Shown here in pieces: positions 35,456 through 45,732 of a stretch of 64,000 nucleotides of DNA. Where the stretch lies: assembly GCA_963744005.1 (NCBI GenBank), contig CAVURU010000002.1:186001-250000 (forward strand), in the 5' to 3' direction. The translations under genes and the position numbers were made by a program. A model generated the notes under the pieces. That model saw nothing but the letters and a program-made list of their open reading frames with translations. It was not told the origin of the DNA and did not search any database. How positions within the stretch are numbered: the first letter of the stretch is position 1; every line of letters begins with the position of its first letter. The stretch is from Palsa-504 sp963744005. GTDB taxonomy: Bacteria; Actinomycetota; Actinomycetes; Streptosporangiales; Streptosporangiaceae.

Positions 35456-38202
35456 TCAGATCAGCTGCAGCTGCCGCGCCCGGCGGACCGCCTCGCTGCG
35501 ATGGGCGGCGGCCAGCTTGCGGTAGATGTTGCGCAGGTGGGTCTTGACCGTGTTGACGGAGATGTACATCTCCTCGGCGACCTCGGCCGTATTCAGCATG
35601 GCGGACAGGTGCACGAGCACCTCGCGCTCACGCTCGGTGAGCGGCTCGACCAGCAGCTCGGCCGGGGCGGAACCGGCTCCGGCCCGCTCGGGCAGCTGAT
35701 CAGGACCGAGTGCCTGGGCCAGCAGCGGCCGGTGGCTGGCGACCAGCTCGGGGTCCCGGCGTAGCACGCCGCCCAGCCAGCTGCGTTCCAGCATGAACGG
35801 CAACCGCAGCTGCTCGCGCTCGGCCAGGCGGAGCGCGGAGGCCAGCGACCGGCGGCCGCGGCCGTTGTCGCCGTCCTGATAGCTGATCCGGGCGTCGGCC
35901 AGCCAGGCCAGCAACCGGACCCAGTCGGACGCGGCCACGTCGGTGGCCAGCGCCGGGGCCAGGATGCGGTGGGCGCTCGCTCCGTCACCCGCCACCGTGC
36001 GAGCGTGAGCCAGGGCGACGATGGCCTCAGGTGAGGTGCCGGCCTGCTCGGCCGAGGCCAGCGCGGCCCGGACGTCACCGGCCGCGGCGTAGGCCCGGGA
36101 CTGGACCAGGGTCAGCTGCTGGTCGAGCCAGGCTGGCACCGGCCATCCGGACCGGGCCCGGTCGATGATCTGGACGGCGACCCCGGCCCGTCCCTCAGCC
36201 AGGGCGCCACCCGCCGCGACCAGGTAGGCCGCCGCCCCGACGAGCTTGTCCGGACTGGTCCCCAGGGCCGCGTCGGCCTGCCGGAGCCAGCCCCGAGCCT
36301 CGCGCAGCTCGTTGCGGGCCAGATGCACCCAGGCCAGCGCGACCAGCGGAGCGGGTCCAGGCCCGGAGAGCCGGTGCTCACCCGCCAGGGAGATGGCCGA
36401 GCCCGCCAGGTCGGCCGCCAGCCCGAGCCGGCCCCGCACCGCCTCGGCCAGCGCCAGCTGCCCGGTCAGGCAGGCTCGAACGCCGCCCGGCCGGCCGCCG
36501 TCTCGTCCGGGCTGGCGGCTGCCTCGCGCCAGCCGGGAGGCGGCTCGGCGGCCAGCGCGGCCTGGTCGGCCAGGCTGGCCTCCAGGATGCGGGCCGCCAG
36601 CTCCGGATGGCCGGACCACAGCTCGACGGCCGCGCGGCCGGACAGGACCCGGCGCCTGACCTCCGGCTGGCGGGCCAGCTTGGCCCCCGGGACCTGGGCG
36701 AGCATCAGCTCGGCCTGGCGGACGGCGGCGGCCGCGGTGGCCAGGTCCCCGGTCCGCAGGCAGGAGATGAGCCGCAACAGCGCGGCGGACAGCCGGGCTT
36801 CGGTCCCCTGCTCGGCAGGCATGCTACGGATCAGGTCATCGGCGGCGTCCACGGCCGCGGCGCACACGTCGTACTGGCCCGCAGCCAGCGCCATCGCCGC
36901 CCGGACCAGGTGAGGCGCCGGAGCGGCCTGGTCCTGGCCAGCGGGCATGCGGGCGAACTCGGCGGCCAGCGGTTGCCCGTCGCCCGGCTCGGCGAGCTGG
37001 CCGATAGCCAGGTCATCCACGGCCAGGGCGGCGGCCAGCGGCCAGTCCCCGGCCGCAGCGGCGTGCCGCACCGCCTCGGTGAGCATGCCCGTGCGCTCAA
37101 ACCACCGCGCCGCGCGCCGGTGCAGCACGGCCGCCAGATCGGGGTGTTCGTACCGCAGCCTGAGCCGGAGCATCTCGGCGAACAGCGTGTGGTACCGGTA
37201 CCAGCCCGAGCCGATCGGCTGGACCAGCGCGTTGGAGTGCGCCAGGGAGGACAGGATGCTGGCCGCCTGCTCGTCGCCGGTCAGCTCGATGGCGGCCGAG
37301 CCGCTGACGTGCTCGAGGATGCTCGTGCGCAGCAGCAGGTCGCGGACCTCGGGAGGCTGGACGTTGAGCACCTCATCGACCAGGTAGCAGGTCAGGGCGC
37401 TGTCCTCGGCCATCAGCTCCTTGACGAACAGGTCTGGGTCGGGATGGGCGCCGAGCGAGATGGCGGCCAGGCGCAGGCCGGCCGCCCAGCCCTCGGTCCG
37501 CAGGTTCAGGCTGGCCAGCGCATCGGCCGTCAGCCGGCTCCCGTGCTGGTTTATCAGCAAGCCGGCCTCGTCCAGGCTGAAGGCCAGGTCGGCGGCCCGG
37601 ACCTCGGCCAGCTGCCCAGCCAGCCGGTACCGGTGCAGGGGCAGCAACGGGTCCATTCTCGAGGCGACCAGCAGCCGAAGCCCGGGTCCCGCGTTCCGCA
37701 GCACGAACTCCAGGCCTTTCAGCACCGTCTGGTCGGTGATCAGGTGCAGGTCGTCCAGGACCAGCGTGACGGCCGGCTGCTGGGCGGACAGGAAGGCGGT
37801 CAGCCGCAGCAGCAATGCGTCGTCCCCGGCGCGGCCGCGCGAGGCGGCCTGCACGGTGCGGGGCAACGCGACGCCTGCCTGGCGCAGCGCGCCGATGACA
37901 TAGGACCAGAACATGCCCGGGCGGTTGTCGAACTCATCCAGTCCGACCCAGGCCACCAGCCCCGGCTCGGCCGTGGCCCAGCCCGCCAGGGCCATCGTCT
38001 TGCCCGCGCCGGGCGGCCCGGTGACGACGGTCAGCGGGCAGGCCTGCGCGCCTTCGGCGATCAGGCTGGTGACACGAGGCCGCGGTACGGCCCAGTCCGG
38101 CACCGGGGGCGGTGTGATCTTGGAGGTCAGAATGGGGTCGCCGACCGGCGCCGCGGTGCGGCGAGGTCGGGTTGATGCCTGGTGGGCGCCTTGGGTCGCC
38201 AT
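35456..38202 (-). pseudogene. LuxR-family LAL regulator, one frameshift
   Basis: A ~915-residue ATPase-LuxR protein in two frames. The first has Walker A GPPGAGKT at 62-69 and LVLDDLHLI (Walker B), and then TPR-like repeats. At about 36485 GAGCC should read GAGGCC; the next frame then continues ACLTGQLALAE and ends with the LuxR helix-turn-helix (EVAEEMYISVNTVKTH). ATG 38202 follows GGGAGGAAC. It resembles the regulator at 20449-22995 more than those at 12353 and 38388. A single missing G is likely a sequencing error. Confidence 0.8.
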
Positions 38203-38387
38203 CAGTTCCTCCCGGCCGTCACGGGGACGAACGTCACCACCCCCTGAAACAACTAAAGGCCAGCCGGTCTCGCGGCGCATCATACGATCAGCATGAAAGC
38301 CTAGTTTCCGAAACGGAGGCCCGAATGCCCAGTAAACGCCCCGTAAATAGGGTATTTCTCGGGAACGGCTAATGAAATCAGGGTTTG

Positions 38388-40664
38388 CTAGCCCGCCAGG
38401 AGGCCTAGCTCACGGCAGCGGGTGACCGCCTGATGGCGCGACGATACGTTCAGCTTGCGGTAAATCGACGTGGCCTGGGATTTGACCGTATTCGGGGACA
38501 GGAACAGCTCGGCCCCTATCTCCGGGAAAGACAAGTGAGTGGCGAGCATAGGAAGTAGACGCAGCTCAGCGGTGGTAAGCGAGGACGCTTCCGGAGCATC
38601 CGGGCCACGCGGAGCCGGAATCCGGGCTTCCAATTCCAGAGTCTCGTCCACCAGGACGCCGAGCTCGGGGCGACGCTGCAGAATCTCGTCGATTTCGTCC
38701 ATAAGCGTCCTGGCCCCGGGCGCGTCGGCGAGGGCGAGATGGACGCGGGCCAGTTCTATCCGGGCCTGCACGGCCAGATGCGGAAGGGCATAGGTGAGCA
38801 ATGGCCTGCTGCGCTGCGCACGGATCAGATGCTGGCGCGCAGCACGGACATCTCCGCGGCGCGCGGCCAGGCGGCCCTGCACCGCACAGACCAACGGCGT
38901 CACGTCGGTGTCCTCGGCCCCGGCCTTCCGCAGCACGGCCGCGGCGTGAGCGGCGCGGGCCTGGGCCAGATCCCAGCGGCCCTGCGCCATGGCCAGCAGC
39001 GCCTGCTCGCTCAGCGCCGCGGCGAGCACGCCCGAGGCGACGGTATCGCCGTCAGCGCGGCGAACTTCGGCGAAGAACCGGCCGCCGCCATCGGGGTCAG
39101 CGAACAGGAGCCGGGCGATCCCCTGACACAAGGCGACCACCGGCGGAGCCGGCAGGCCGGCGGCGGCGAAGCTCCGCGCGGCTTCGTCGGCATCGGACCG
39201 CATCTGCTTGGCCCCGTGGCGGCACAGCAGCGCGCGCATCGCGGTGACCCAGCCCTCGGTGGCCGGGTCATCGGGCCAGGCCACGGTCAGATCCGGTCGC
39301 CGCTCGACCACGTCGGCCCAGCGTTCGGCTTCGGCGGCCCGGCCGGTCGTGGCGGCCAGGATCGTGGCCAGCACCAGGATCAGGGGATGCCGGGCGACCT
39401 CGCCACGCTCATCCAGCCACCGCACCCAGCGCTGCAGCGTGGCCACGCGGCCCTGACGGTACGTCGGCAGCCACAGCCGCTGGGCCAGGGAGGCGGCCGC
39501 GTCGATGTCTTCGGCGGCGATGAAGTATTCCAGCGCTTCCTCGGGCCGGCCGTGGTCCAGGCACCAGGTGGCGGCGCGCCGGCGCAGCACCCGGACCAGC
39601 CCAGGTTCTAGTCGCTCCAGCTCGGCCAGCAGCATGTCACGGAACAGGTGGTGACAGCGGTACCACTGCCCCCGGCGGTCGAGCGGCACCAGGAGCAGGT
39701 TGGACCCGGCCAGCTCGGCCAGGATCTCCCCCGCCCCAGGGTCCTGGAGCACCGCGCGGCACAGTGGTCCGGACATCTGCTCGAGCACTGCGGTCCGGGT
39801 CAGGAACGCACGCTGCCCGGCCGTGACCCGGGCCAGGACCTCCGACTCCAGGTACTCGCTGACGAACCGGTCGTCGCCACGGAAGCCGGTCGCCGGTGTC
39901 TCGGGGGTGCCGCCCTCGCGGATCGACAGCGCGGCCAGGTACAGGCCCACGGGCCATCCTTCGGTGCGCTCGTGGAAAGCCGCGACCTGGTCCGCGGCCA
40001 GCGACAGCCCGGCCGCGCGCAGCAGCTCGGCCGCTTCCTGGTGGTCCAGGGCCAGGTCCGCCGGGCCGATCTGCAGGACCCGGCCCTCGGCCCGCAGCCG
40101 GGCGAGCGGCAGCGGCGGCTCGGCCCGGCCCGCCAGCACCAGCCGCCACCGGGACGGAAGCCGGTCAGCCAGCACCGACAGCGTGTCCAGGGCGGCGACG
40201 TCACGCAACAGATGGACGTCGTCCACGATCAGCGTCACGGGGACGGTCATCGCGGCCAGGGCGGATTCCAATTCGGGCACGACAGAGCCGGGGACCGGGC
40301 GGCCGGGCCAGGCCAGCGCCTCGAAGACGCCGGCCACCGGCTGAATCCCGTCCAGGGCCGCCGCGAGGTAGCTGAGCAGTACCGTCTCGTCGTTGTCCCG
40401 TTCGTCCAGCGACAACCAGGCGACGGCGCGGCTGGGGTCGGCGGCCCACTGCGACAGCACGGTGGTCTTGCCGTAGCCGGGCGGCGCGACCACCAAGACG
40501 ACGTCATGGGCGTCATCGAGGTCCAGCCGGCTCAGCAGCGCGGAACGGGAGACCGTGCCAGTCCGCAGGCGCGGCGGGGCGAGCTTGGACCTGACCAGGT
40601 CGATCCCGGGATCCGTCCGGCGCAAGGACGGGCCAGTCCGCTGCTGCACCTCGCTGTCCTCCAT
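38388..40664 (-). CDS. LuxR-family LAL (MalT-like) regulator, intact
   Basis: A 758-residue ATP-dependent LuxR regulator. Walker A PPGYGKTT is at 61-68, Walker B VTLIVDDVHLL near 132-142, then EGWPVGLYLAAL and TPR-like repeats, and a LuxR helix-turn-helix at the end (SFPEIGAELFLSPNTVKSQ). It is the closest relative of the frameshifted gene at 12353 and was used to place its breaks. The coding frame is open far upstream to 41144, but homology starts at ATG 40664. An inverted repeat at 40671-40690 overlaps the region just upstream, possibly an operator. Confidence 0.9.
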   Translation of the reverse strand: MEDSEVQQRTGPSLRRTDPGIDLVRSKLAPPRLRTGTVSRSALLSRLDLDDAHDVVLVVAPPGYGKTTVLSQWAADPSRAVAWLSLDERDNDETVLLSYLAAALDGIQPVAGVFEALAWPGRPVPGSVVPELESALAAMTVPVTLIVDDVHLLRDVAALDTLSVLADRLPSRWRLVLAGRAEPPLPLARLRAEGRVLQIGPADLALDHQEAAELLRAAGLSLAADQVAAFHERTEGWPVGLYLAALSIREGGTPETPATGFRGDDRFVSEYLESEVLARVTAGQRAFLTRTAVLEQMSGPLCRAVLQDPGAGEILAELAGSNLLLVPLDRRGQWYRCHHLFRDMLLAELERLEPGLVRVLRRRAATWCLDHGRPEEALEYFIAAEDIDAAASLAQRLWLPTYRQGRVATLQRWVRWLDERGEVARHPLILVLATILAATTGRAAEAERWADVVERRPDLTVAWPDDPATEGWVTAMRALLCRHGAKQMRSDADEAARSFAAAGLPAPPVVALCQGIARLLFADPDGGGRFFAEVRRADGDTVASGVLAAALSEQALLAMAQGRWDLAQARAAHAAAVLRKAGAEDTDVTPLVCAVQGRLAARRGDVRAARQHLIRAQRSRPLLTYALPHLAVQARIELARVHLALADAPGARTLMDEIDEILQRRPELGVLVDETLELEARIPAPRGPDAPEASSLTTAELRLLPMLATHLSFPEIGAELFLSPNTVKSQATSIYRKLNVSSRHQAVTRCRELGLLAG

Positions 40665-40670
40665 ACCCCC

Positions 40671-40690
40671 AAACCGTTCCCGGACGGTTT
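40671..40690. promoter_or_regulatory. Inverted repeat at LAL start
   Basis: AAACCGT-TCCCGG-ACGGTTT is a perfect 7-bp dyad beginning seven bases upstream of ATG 40664 and covering where a ribosome site would lie. It could be an operator for self-control or a translation hairpin. Confidence 0.4.
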
Positions 40691-40727
40691 GGCCCCGGAC
40701 TGAGCCTAACACCGCAATTCTCACTGA

Positions 40728-42686
40728 AAAGAGCGCGAGGCGACGGCCGGCGAAGCCTTCTGGCTCGGCTCGGCGGGCGTCGGCACCTTGCTCATCATCG
40801 TGGGGCTGCTGATCCCGCGGCTGGCCGCGGTGCGGTGGACCGCGGTGGCCGGGGCGGCGACCTGGGTGGTGTGCCTCCTGCTCGAAGCGGTACTCGGCCC
40901 GGCGGCGGGGCGCCCGCCGGTCAGCGAGCTGGCCGGCCTGAACGACGGCTACCCGGTCATCGGGATCGCCGTCACGGTCGCCATCGCGGCCACCGCGCTG
41001 CCCTACCTGAGCAGGGCGGTGCACCGGCTGGCGTCGTTCCTGATCGGGGTGGCGGTGCTGGCCGCGGTCTGCGGCGGGGAGGCCCTGCCGGTCAACGCGG
41101 TCTCGAGCGTCGCGCTGGGGTGGGGTGTCGCCGCCGCCGTGCACCTGTGCGTGGGCTCGCCGCTGGGGCTGCCCTCGGCGGCGGAAGTCGCCGAGTGGAT
41201 CGGCGACCTGAACGTCGCCGTCCAGGCCATCACCCGGTCAGCGCGCCAGGTCTGGGGCGTGGAGCAGTTCACCGGCCGGGACCTGGACGGGCACGCGGTC
41301 GAGCTGTCGGTCTACGGCCGGGACGCCTCCGACGCCCAGGCGCTGGCCAAGCTGTGGCGGTTCTGCCTGTACCGGGACTCCGGGCCGACTCTCATGCTCG
41401 ACCGGCTGCAGCAGGTCGAGCACGAGGCCTACCTGACCCTGATGGCCGGGCGGGCCGGAGTCGGCGTGCCGGACGTGCGGGCCGCGGGCCGGTTCGGGCC
41501 GAGCGGTGACGCCGCCCTGGTCACCATCGTGCCGGATGGTCCGCTCTTGTCCGAGGTAACGGGCGCGGGCCTGGCCGACGGCTCGCTGGATGAGATCCTC
41601 CGGGCGGTCCTGCGGCTGCGCGCGGCCGGGATCGCTCACGGCACCTTGGGCGGCGACACGATCATCGTCTCGGATCGGGGTATCTGCCTGCGGGACTTTC
41701 GCTGTGCCTCGGCCGGCCCCCCGGCCGACCGGCCGCGCGGCGCTGGACCCGGGCACGGTGGAGGCCGTCGCGCACCACAAGGAGCTGCTCCCCCGGCTGC
41801 GTGAGGCGGTGGCGGCCCAGGCCGGCATCGAGGTGCCCCAGCTGGCCGAGGCCAAGAGGATCAGCTGGACCAACCTGCTGTTCGCCGCGGGCTCGCTGCT
41901 GGGCATCTGGCTCATCATCGGCGTGCTGTCCGGGGCGGGCGGTTCGCTGGCCGCCATCAAGGGGGCCAGCTGGGGCTGGGTGGCCATGGCCTTCGTCTTC
42001 GCCCAGCTGTCCGTCGTGGCCGAGGCGTGGGCGCTGCTCGGCGCCGTCGTGGGCCAGCTGCCCTTCGGGCGCTGCGTGGCTCTCGAGGTGTCCAACGTGT
42101 TCACCAGCCTGGTCGGCGGGGACGTGGCGGTGTTCGCCATCCGGGTCCGGTTCTTCCAGCGCCAGGGCTACGACGCGGCCGCGGCGGCAGCCATGCGACG
42201 GCGGTGTGGATCATCCTCGCGGTCATCGTCGCGGCCGGGGTCGCGATTGCGCTGGTGGCCCTGTTGCCTCGGCTACGCCGCCTGGTCACCGGCAAGGTCC
42301 GGCCGCACCTGGTGAGCATCTGGCTGAACATCAAGGTCATCGCCGCTGAGCCGCGCAAGATCTTCTACGTGCTGGCCGGCTCGACGCTGGCCCAGCTGGT
42401 CGTGACCCTCTCGCTGGGCGCGTCGCTGCACGCGGTGGGGCAGCGGACCAGCATCGCGACGCTGATCTCCGTCATCACCCTGGCTTCCATCGTCGGCGGC
42501 GCGGTCCCGGTGCCGGGCGGCGCCGGGGTCGTCGAGGCCGGCCTCATCGCCGGCCTGACCAGCGCCGGCATCCCGCAGGATCAGGCCGTCGCGGCCGTGC
42601 TGATCCAGCGGCTGTTCACGGCCTACCTGCCCCCGGTCTGGGGCTTCGCCACCCTGACCTGGATGCGGCGCCGCGAGTACGTGTGA
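40728..42686 (+). pseudogene. Flippase-like (LPG synthase TM) protein with kinase-like domain, broken
   Basis: Three frames together resemble a large actinobacterial membrane protein: N-terminal helices, a lipopolysaccharide-kinase-like region (HGTLGGDTIIVSDRG), and C-terminal LPG-synthase/UPF0104-type helices (GGAVPVPGGAGVVEA). There is no ATG or GTG upstream: the frame opens at 40728 after a TGA and enters mid-protein at EAFWLGSAG, so about 130 N-terminal residues seem missing. Two one-base breaks lie near 41735 and 42194 (ATGCG should read ATGGCG). The gene is head to head with the LAL gene at 40664. Confidence 0.65.
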
Positions 42687-42697
42687 GCGGGGCCCGC

Positions 42698-44203
42698 TCA
42701 GCGCGGCGCGGCCCAGGTGGCCGGCACGTCCGCGCCGCCTTCCTCGCTGATCCGCGTGCCGAAGCTGAGCAGCGCGGGCTCGGGCGAGATGCGACCGGCG
42801 ATCAGGCCCTCGCCCTGCCGGAAGGTGGCCGAGCGCTCGACCAGGCCGGGCGGGACGAAGGAGAACACCGCCTGGGCGAAGGCGGCGTCGGCGAGCGAGT
42901 TGAGCCGCAGCAGGACCAGGTTGTCGGCCTGGGACAGGACGTTCTCCGGGATCTTCTGCGGGCGTTGCGTCGATACGAGCAGGTACAGGCCGTACTTGCG
43001 GCCTTCGGCGGCGATCCTGATGACATGGTCGGCGGCCAGGGCAGCGAGCCGGTCGGGCGGCTCAGCCGGGGAGACATTGTGGGCCTCGTCGATCACGATC
43101 AGCACCGGGCGGCGCTCGGCGCGCCGCCGCCACAGGTCACCCAGCACCTGCGCCGCGACCAGCGACTGCTCCTCACGGGTGGGCAGCGAGCCGAGGTCGA
43201 TGACCACGCAGCGGAGGCTCTCGTCGTGCACGGCGTCCAGGACCGAGCCCGCCTCGCCGCGGGCCCACACCGTGTAGCGGTCGACGCCCAGGTTGGCCAG
43301 GCGCTGGCTCAGGCGGCGCGCCTCCGGCAGGTCGCTCCCGCTCAGTCCCTCGATGGTGGGGATGTCCGGGCGGGAGAGGAAGGCGGCCAGCGCGGCGTAC
43401 TCGTCGCGGTCGGCGATCGGGTCCAGCTGCAGGGCGGCGGCCTGGACCGCCGGATCGATATCGGCCGCGTGCAGCCGGAGCCGGCGCGGGCCGGACGCGT
43501 GGGCCGAGTACACCGCGACCGAGCCGGCCGCAGGCTGGTACCGCGCGGCGAGTCCCGGGTCGGCGCCAGGGCGCACCTGGCCGAGCCGGACGAAGTCGGA
43601 GTTCGGGTCGAGGATCACGATCCGCAGGTCGGTCTCGATCAGCAGCCGCTCCAGGATGACCCCGAGCGAGTACGTCTTGCCCGACCCGGACTGGCCGCAC
43701 AGGAAGGTGTGCCGGCTGAAACCTCGGGCATCGGCCAGGCAGGGCACACCGGGGGCCAGGGTCAGCTCGCCGAGGGGCAGCACGGCGTGGGCCTGCTCCC
43801 GGCTGCCCAGCCAGGCCCGCACCTCGGCCTCGTCGGCCCGGCGGATCAGCACGTCGTGGAAGGGCACCGGATCACCGTCGACCACGACGCCCGCCCCGCG
43901 CGCATACCGGACCCGGACCTCGGTCCGGGCGGCCGGCGCTCCCCCGTCCGGCGCCGGCAGCATCAATTCGGCGCCCGCCTGCTGGTCCATCTCCAGGGCC
44001 AGGATCTGGCCCAGGCGCGGACTCGCGCCGCCCTCCAGCACGGCGTAGCCGCCAACCTGGAGTTCCAGGTCGTGCAGCGAGGCCTGGAAGGTGAATCGCC
44101 GGCCGTCGACCGAGGTGGCGAGGGGAAGTACGGACGCTTCGATGTCCCGGCGGGCGGTGCGGAAGCTGTCCAGCTGCTGGTCAATGCCCTGGCTGAAGTC
44201 CAC
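42698..44203 (-). CDS. HerA-type ATPase (DUF87)
   Basis: A 501-residue HerA/FtsK-like ATPase. Walker A GQSGSGKT is at 170-177, Walker B VLIVIDEAHN is near 364-373, and STQRPQKIPENVLSQ is a conserved sensor segment. HerA-like proteins pump DNA or work with nucleases; no NurA gene is next to it. GTG 44203. Palindrome site 14 is 35 bp upstream. It may be a bacterial stand-alone HerA, common in actinobacteria. The left neighbour is the broken membrane gene. Confidence 0.85.
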   Translation of the reverse strand: MDFSQGIDQQLDSFRTARRDIEASVLPLATSVDGRRFTFQASLHDLELQVGGYAVLEGGASPRLGQILALEMDQQAGAELMLPAPDGGAPAARTEVRVRYARGAGVVVDGDPVPFHDVLIRRADEAEVRAWLGSREQAHAVLPLGELTLAPGVPCLADARGFSRHTFLCGQSGSGKTYSLGVILERLLIETDLRIVILDPNSDFVRLGQVRPGADPGLAARYQPAAGSVAVYSAHASGPRRLRLHAADIDPAVQAAALQLDPIADRDEYAALAAFLSRPDIPTIEGLSGSDLPEARRLSQRLANLGVDRYTVWARGEAGSVLDAVHDESLRCVVIDLGSLPTREEQSLVAAQVLGDLWRRRAERRPVLIVIDEAHNVSPAEPPDRLAALAADHVIRIAAEGRKYGLYLLVSTQRPQKIPENVLSQADNLVLLRLNSLADAAFAQAVFSFVPPGLVERSATFRQGEGLIAGRISPEPALLSFGTRISEEGGADVPATWAAPR

Positions 44204-44237
44204 AGCTCATCCGAGCAGATGAACGGCCCCCGGGTAC

Positions 44238-44254
44238 TCATCCACGGCGGGTGA
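44238..44254. promoter_or_regulatory. 17-bp palindrome site 14
   Basis: TCATCCACGGCGGGTGA, 35 bp upstream of the HerA-like gene (44203). Confidence 0.65.
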
Positions 44255-44337
44255 TCGCCTGCCGCTGGTGTACTGGACGGGACGGCTGGTGTCACAGGGT
44301 CTCATGCTGAAGTTCCGGGAGCCGGCGCCGGGCACGG

Positions 44338-45195
44338 TCAGCTGAGGGCCACGAACCGGTAGCCGTGGGCGCGGAAGAACTGGATGACGGCCGGCAGGGC
44401 GGTGACCGTGGCCGGGTCCCCCGGGCCGCGCCCGTCGTGCATGAGCAGGACGGGATGGACGAGGGCACCGCCTTGCTCGGCCGTCTGGATGATGCGCTGC
44501 ACCCAGGACGAGGAGGCCGAGCCGTTCGCCTCCCAGTCCAGGGTGTCGACGGACCACAGCCAGACGTCCATCCGGAGCTGCTGGGCCAGCCGCAGGGTAG
44601 TGGCGTCGTACTCGCCGTAGGGCGGCCGGAACACGCACGGCGCGGTACCGGTGAGAGCGACCTGCTCGGCTCGAGCCTGGGACAGCTCGGCGTCCTGGGC
44701 GGCGGCGGACAGGGTAGGCAGGTGCGGGTGGGTCTGCGTGTGGTCGCCCATGGCGTAGCCCTCGGCGACTTCCCTGCGCACCAGCTCGGGCCGGTTGGCC
44801 ATGGCCGCGCCGATGTTGAAGAACGTGGCGGGCACCCGGTAGCGGGCCAGGATGTCGAGGATGGCCGCCGTGTTCTTGCCCGGTCCGTCGTCGAAGGTCA
44901 GGGCCACCGTCCTAGCCCCGGTTCCGGGGGCGTACCGGTGCGGCCCGTAGGCGGCGGCCGGGCAGGCCCGGGCCGGGACCTTCTTGGCCGCCGCCTGCCG
45001 GACCGGGCCGGGACTGGCCGAGCCTGACGGGGCTGGGCGGGCCGTGGCGGAGACGGGGGCGGGCGGGCGGGCCTGCGGTCCCGCGGCGGAGCATCCGGCG
45101 GCCGTCACGGCCAGGCCCAGGCCCGCGGCCAGCAGCAGCACCCGGGCCGGGATGCCTCTCGTACGCCACCTGGTAGAGATCAGCTGCCTCCGCAC
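44338..45195 (-). CDS. Polysaccharide deacetylase lipoprotein
   Basis: A 285-residue secreted NodB-domain protein. The signal peptide ends in a lipobox (AAGC, Cys35). Residues 36-90 form a Pro/Ala-rich linker. The catalytic motifs are TFDDGP (100-105), HTQTHPHL (His152 and His156 bind metal), RPPYGEYD and WSVDTLDW. It likely removes acetyl groups from peptidoglycan or another cell-surface polymer outside the membrane. ATG 45195. Isolated on its transcript. Confidence 0.88.
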   Translation of the reverse strand: MRRQLISTRWRTRGIPARVLLLAAGLGLAVTAAGCSAAGPQARPPAPVSATARPAPSGSASPGPVRQAAAKKVPARACPAAAYGPHRYAPGTGARTVALTFDDGPGKNTAAILDILARYRVPATFFNIGAAMANRPELVRREVAEGYAMGDHTQTHPHLPTLSAAAQDAELSQARAEQVALTGTAPCVFRPPYGEYDATTLRLAQQLRMDVWLWSVDTLDWEANGSASSSWVQRIIQTAEQGGALVHPVLLMHDGRGPGDPATVTALPAVIQFFRAHGYRFVALS

Positions 45196-45239
45196 GCCTG
45201 GTCGCTCACCGGGAACCTCGCCGTCGAGCGATCATGATG

Positions 45240-45722
45240 TCACGCCTTGACGATGGAGGTCCCCTGCACCGCGATGGCGACCGTAGGCAGCGGGGACGGG
45301 GCCGGGCCGCCGACCACCGAGCCGTCGGTGATGCTGAACCTGCTGCCGTGGCACGGGCAGTTGATGGTGCCGCCGGACACACTGCCGACGGTGCAGCCCT
45401 GATGGGTGCACACGGCGCTGAAGGCCTTGAACGTGCCGGATACGGGCTCGGTGATCACGATCTTCTGGTCACCCAGGATGGTGCCGCCGCCCACCGGGAC
45501 ATCGGTCGTCTTGGCCAGCACGGTCGGGCCGGCCGAGGATGCGGCGGCCGACGTCCCGCCGGCCGCCGCAGCGGGCGGGGCGCTGCTGGCCGCCTGCTGG
45601 CTACCGGCTACGCCGGTGTTGGCGTTGTAGCGGGTACAGCCGGCCAGCGCGACCGCGGACACGGCGCCTGCGCCGGCCAGCAACCTGCGGCGACTGGCCA
45701 GGGGAAAGCTGGATTCTGCCAT
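45240..45722 (-). CDS. Rieske [2Fe-2S] lipoprotein, Tat-exported
   Basis: A 160-residue exported iron-sulfur protein. The N-terminus has a twin-arginine signal (SRRRLLAGAGA) with a lipobox ending at Cys29 (VALAGC), then a Ser/Ala linker. The Rieske cluster ligands are CTHQGC (105-110) and CPCHGS (122-127). It is likely an electron carrier on the outer face of the membrane. It is the last gene of a three-gene set with a five-helix membrane protein 10 bp upstream. Confidence 0.9.
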   Translation of the reverse strand: MAESSFPLASRRRLLAGAGAVSAVALAGCTRYNANTGVAGSQQAASSAPPAAAAGGTSAAASSAGPTVLAKTTDVPVGGGTILGDQKIVITEPVSGTFKAFSAVCTHQGCTVGSVSGGTINCPCHGSRFSITDGSVVGGPAPSPLPTVAIAVQGTSIVKA

Positions 45723-45732
45723 GGCGGGCTCC

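Noticed and set aside
40665..41144. Upstream extension of the LAL at 38388 to 41144
   Set aside because: The extra ~160 residues look like the complement of the flippase gene; similarity to the paralogue starts at ATG 40664.
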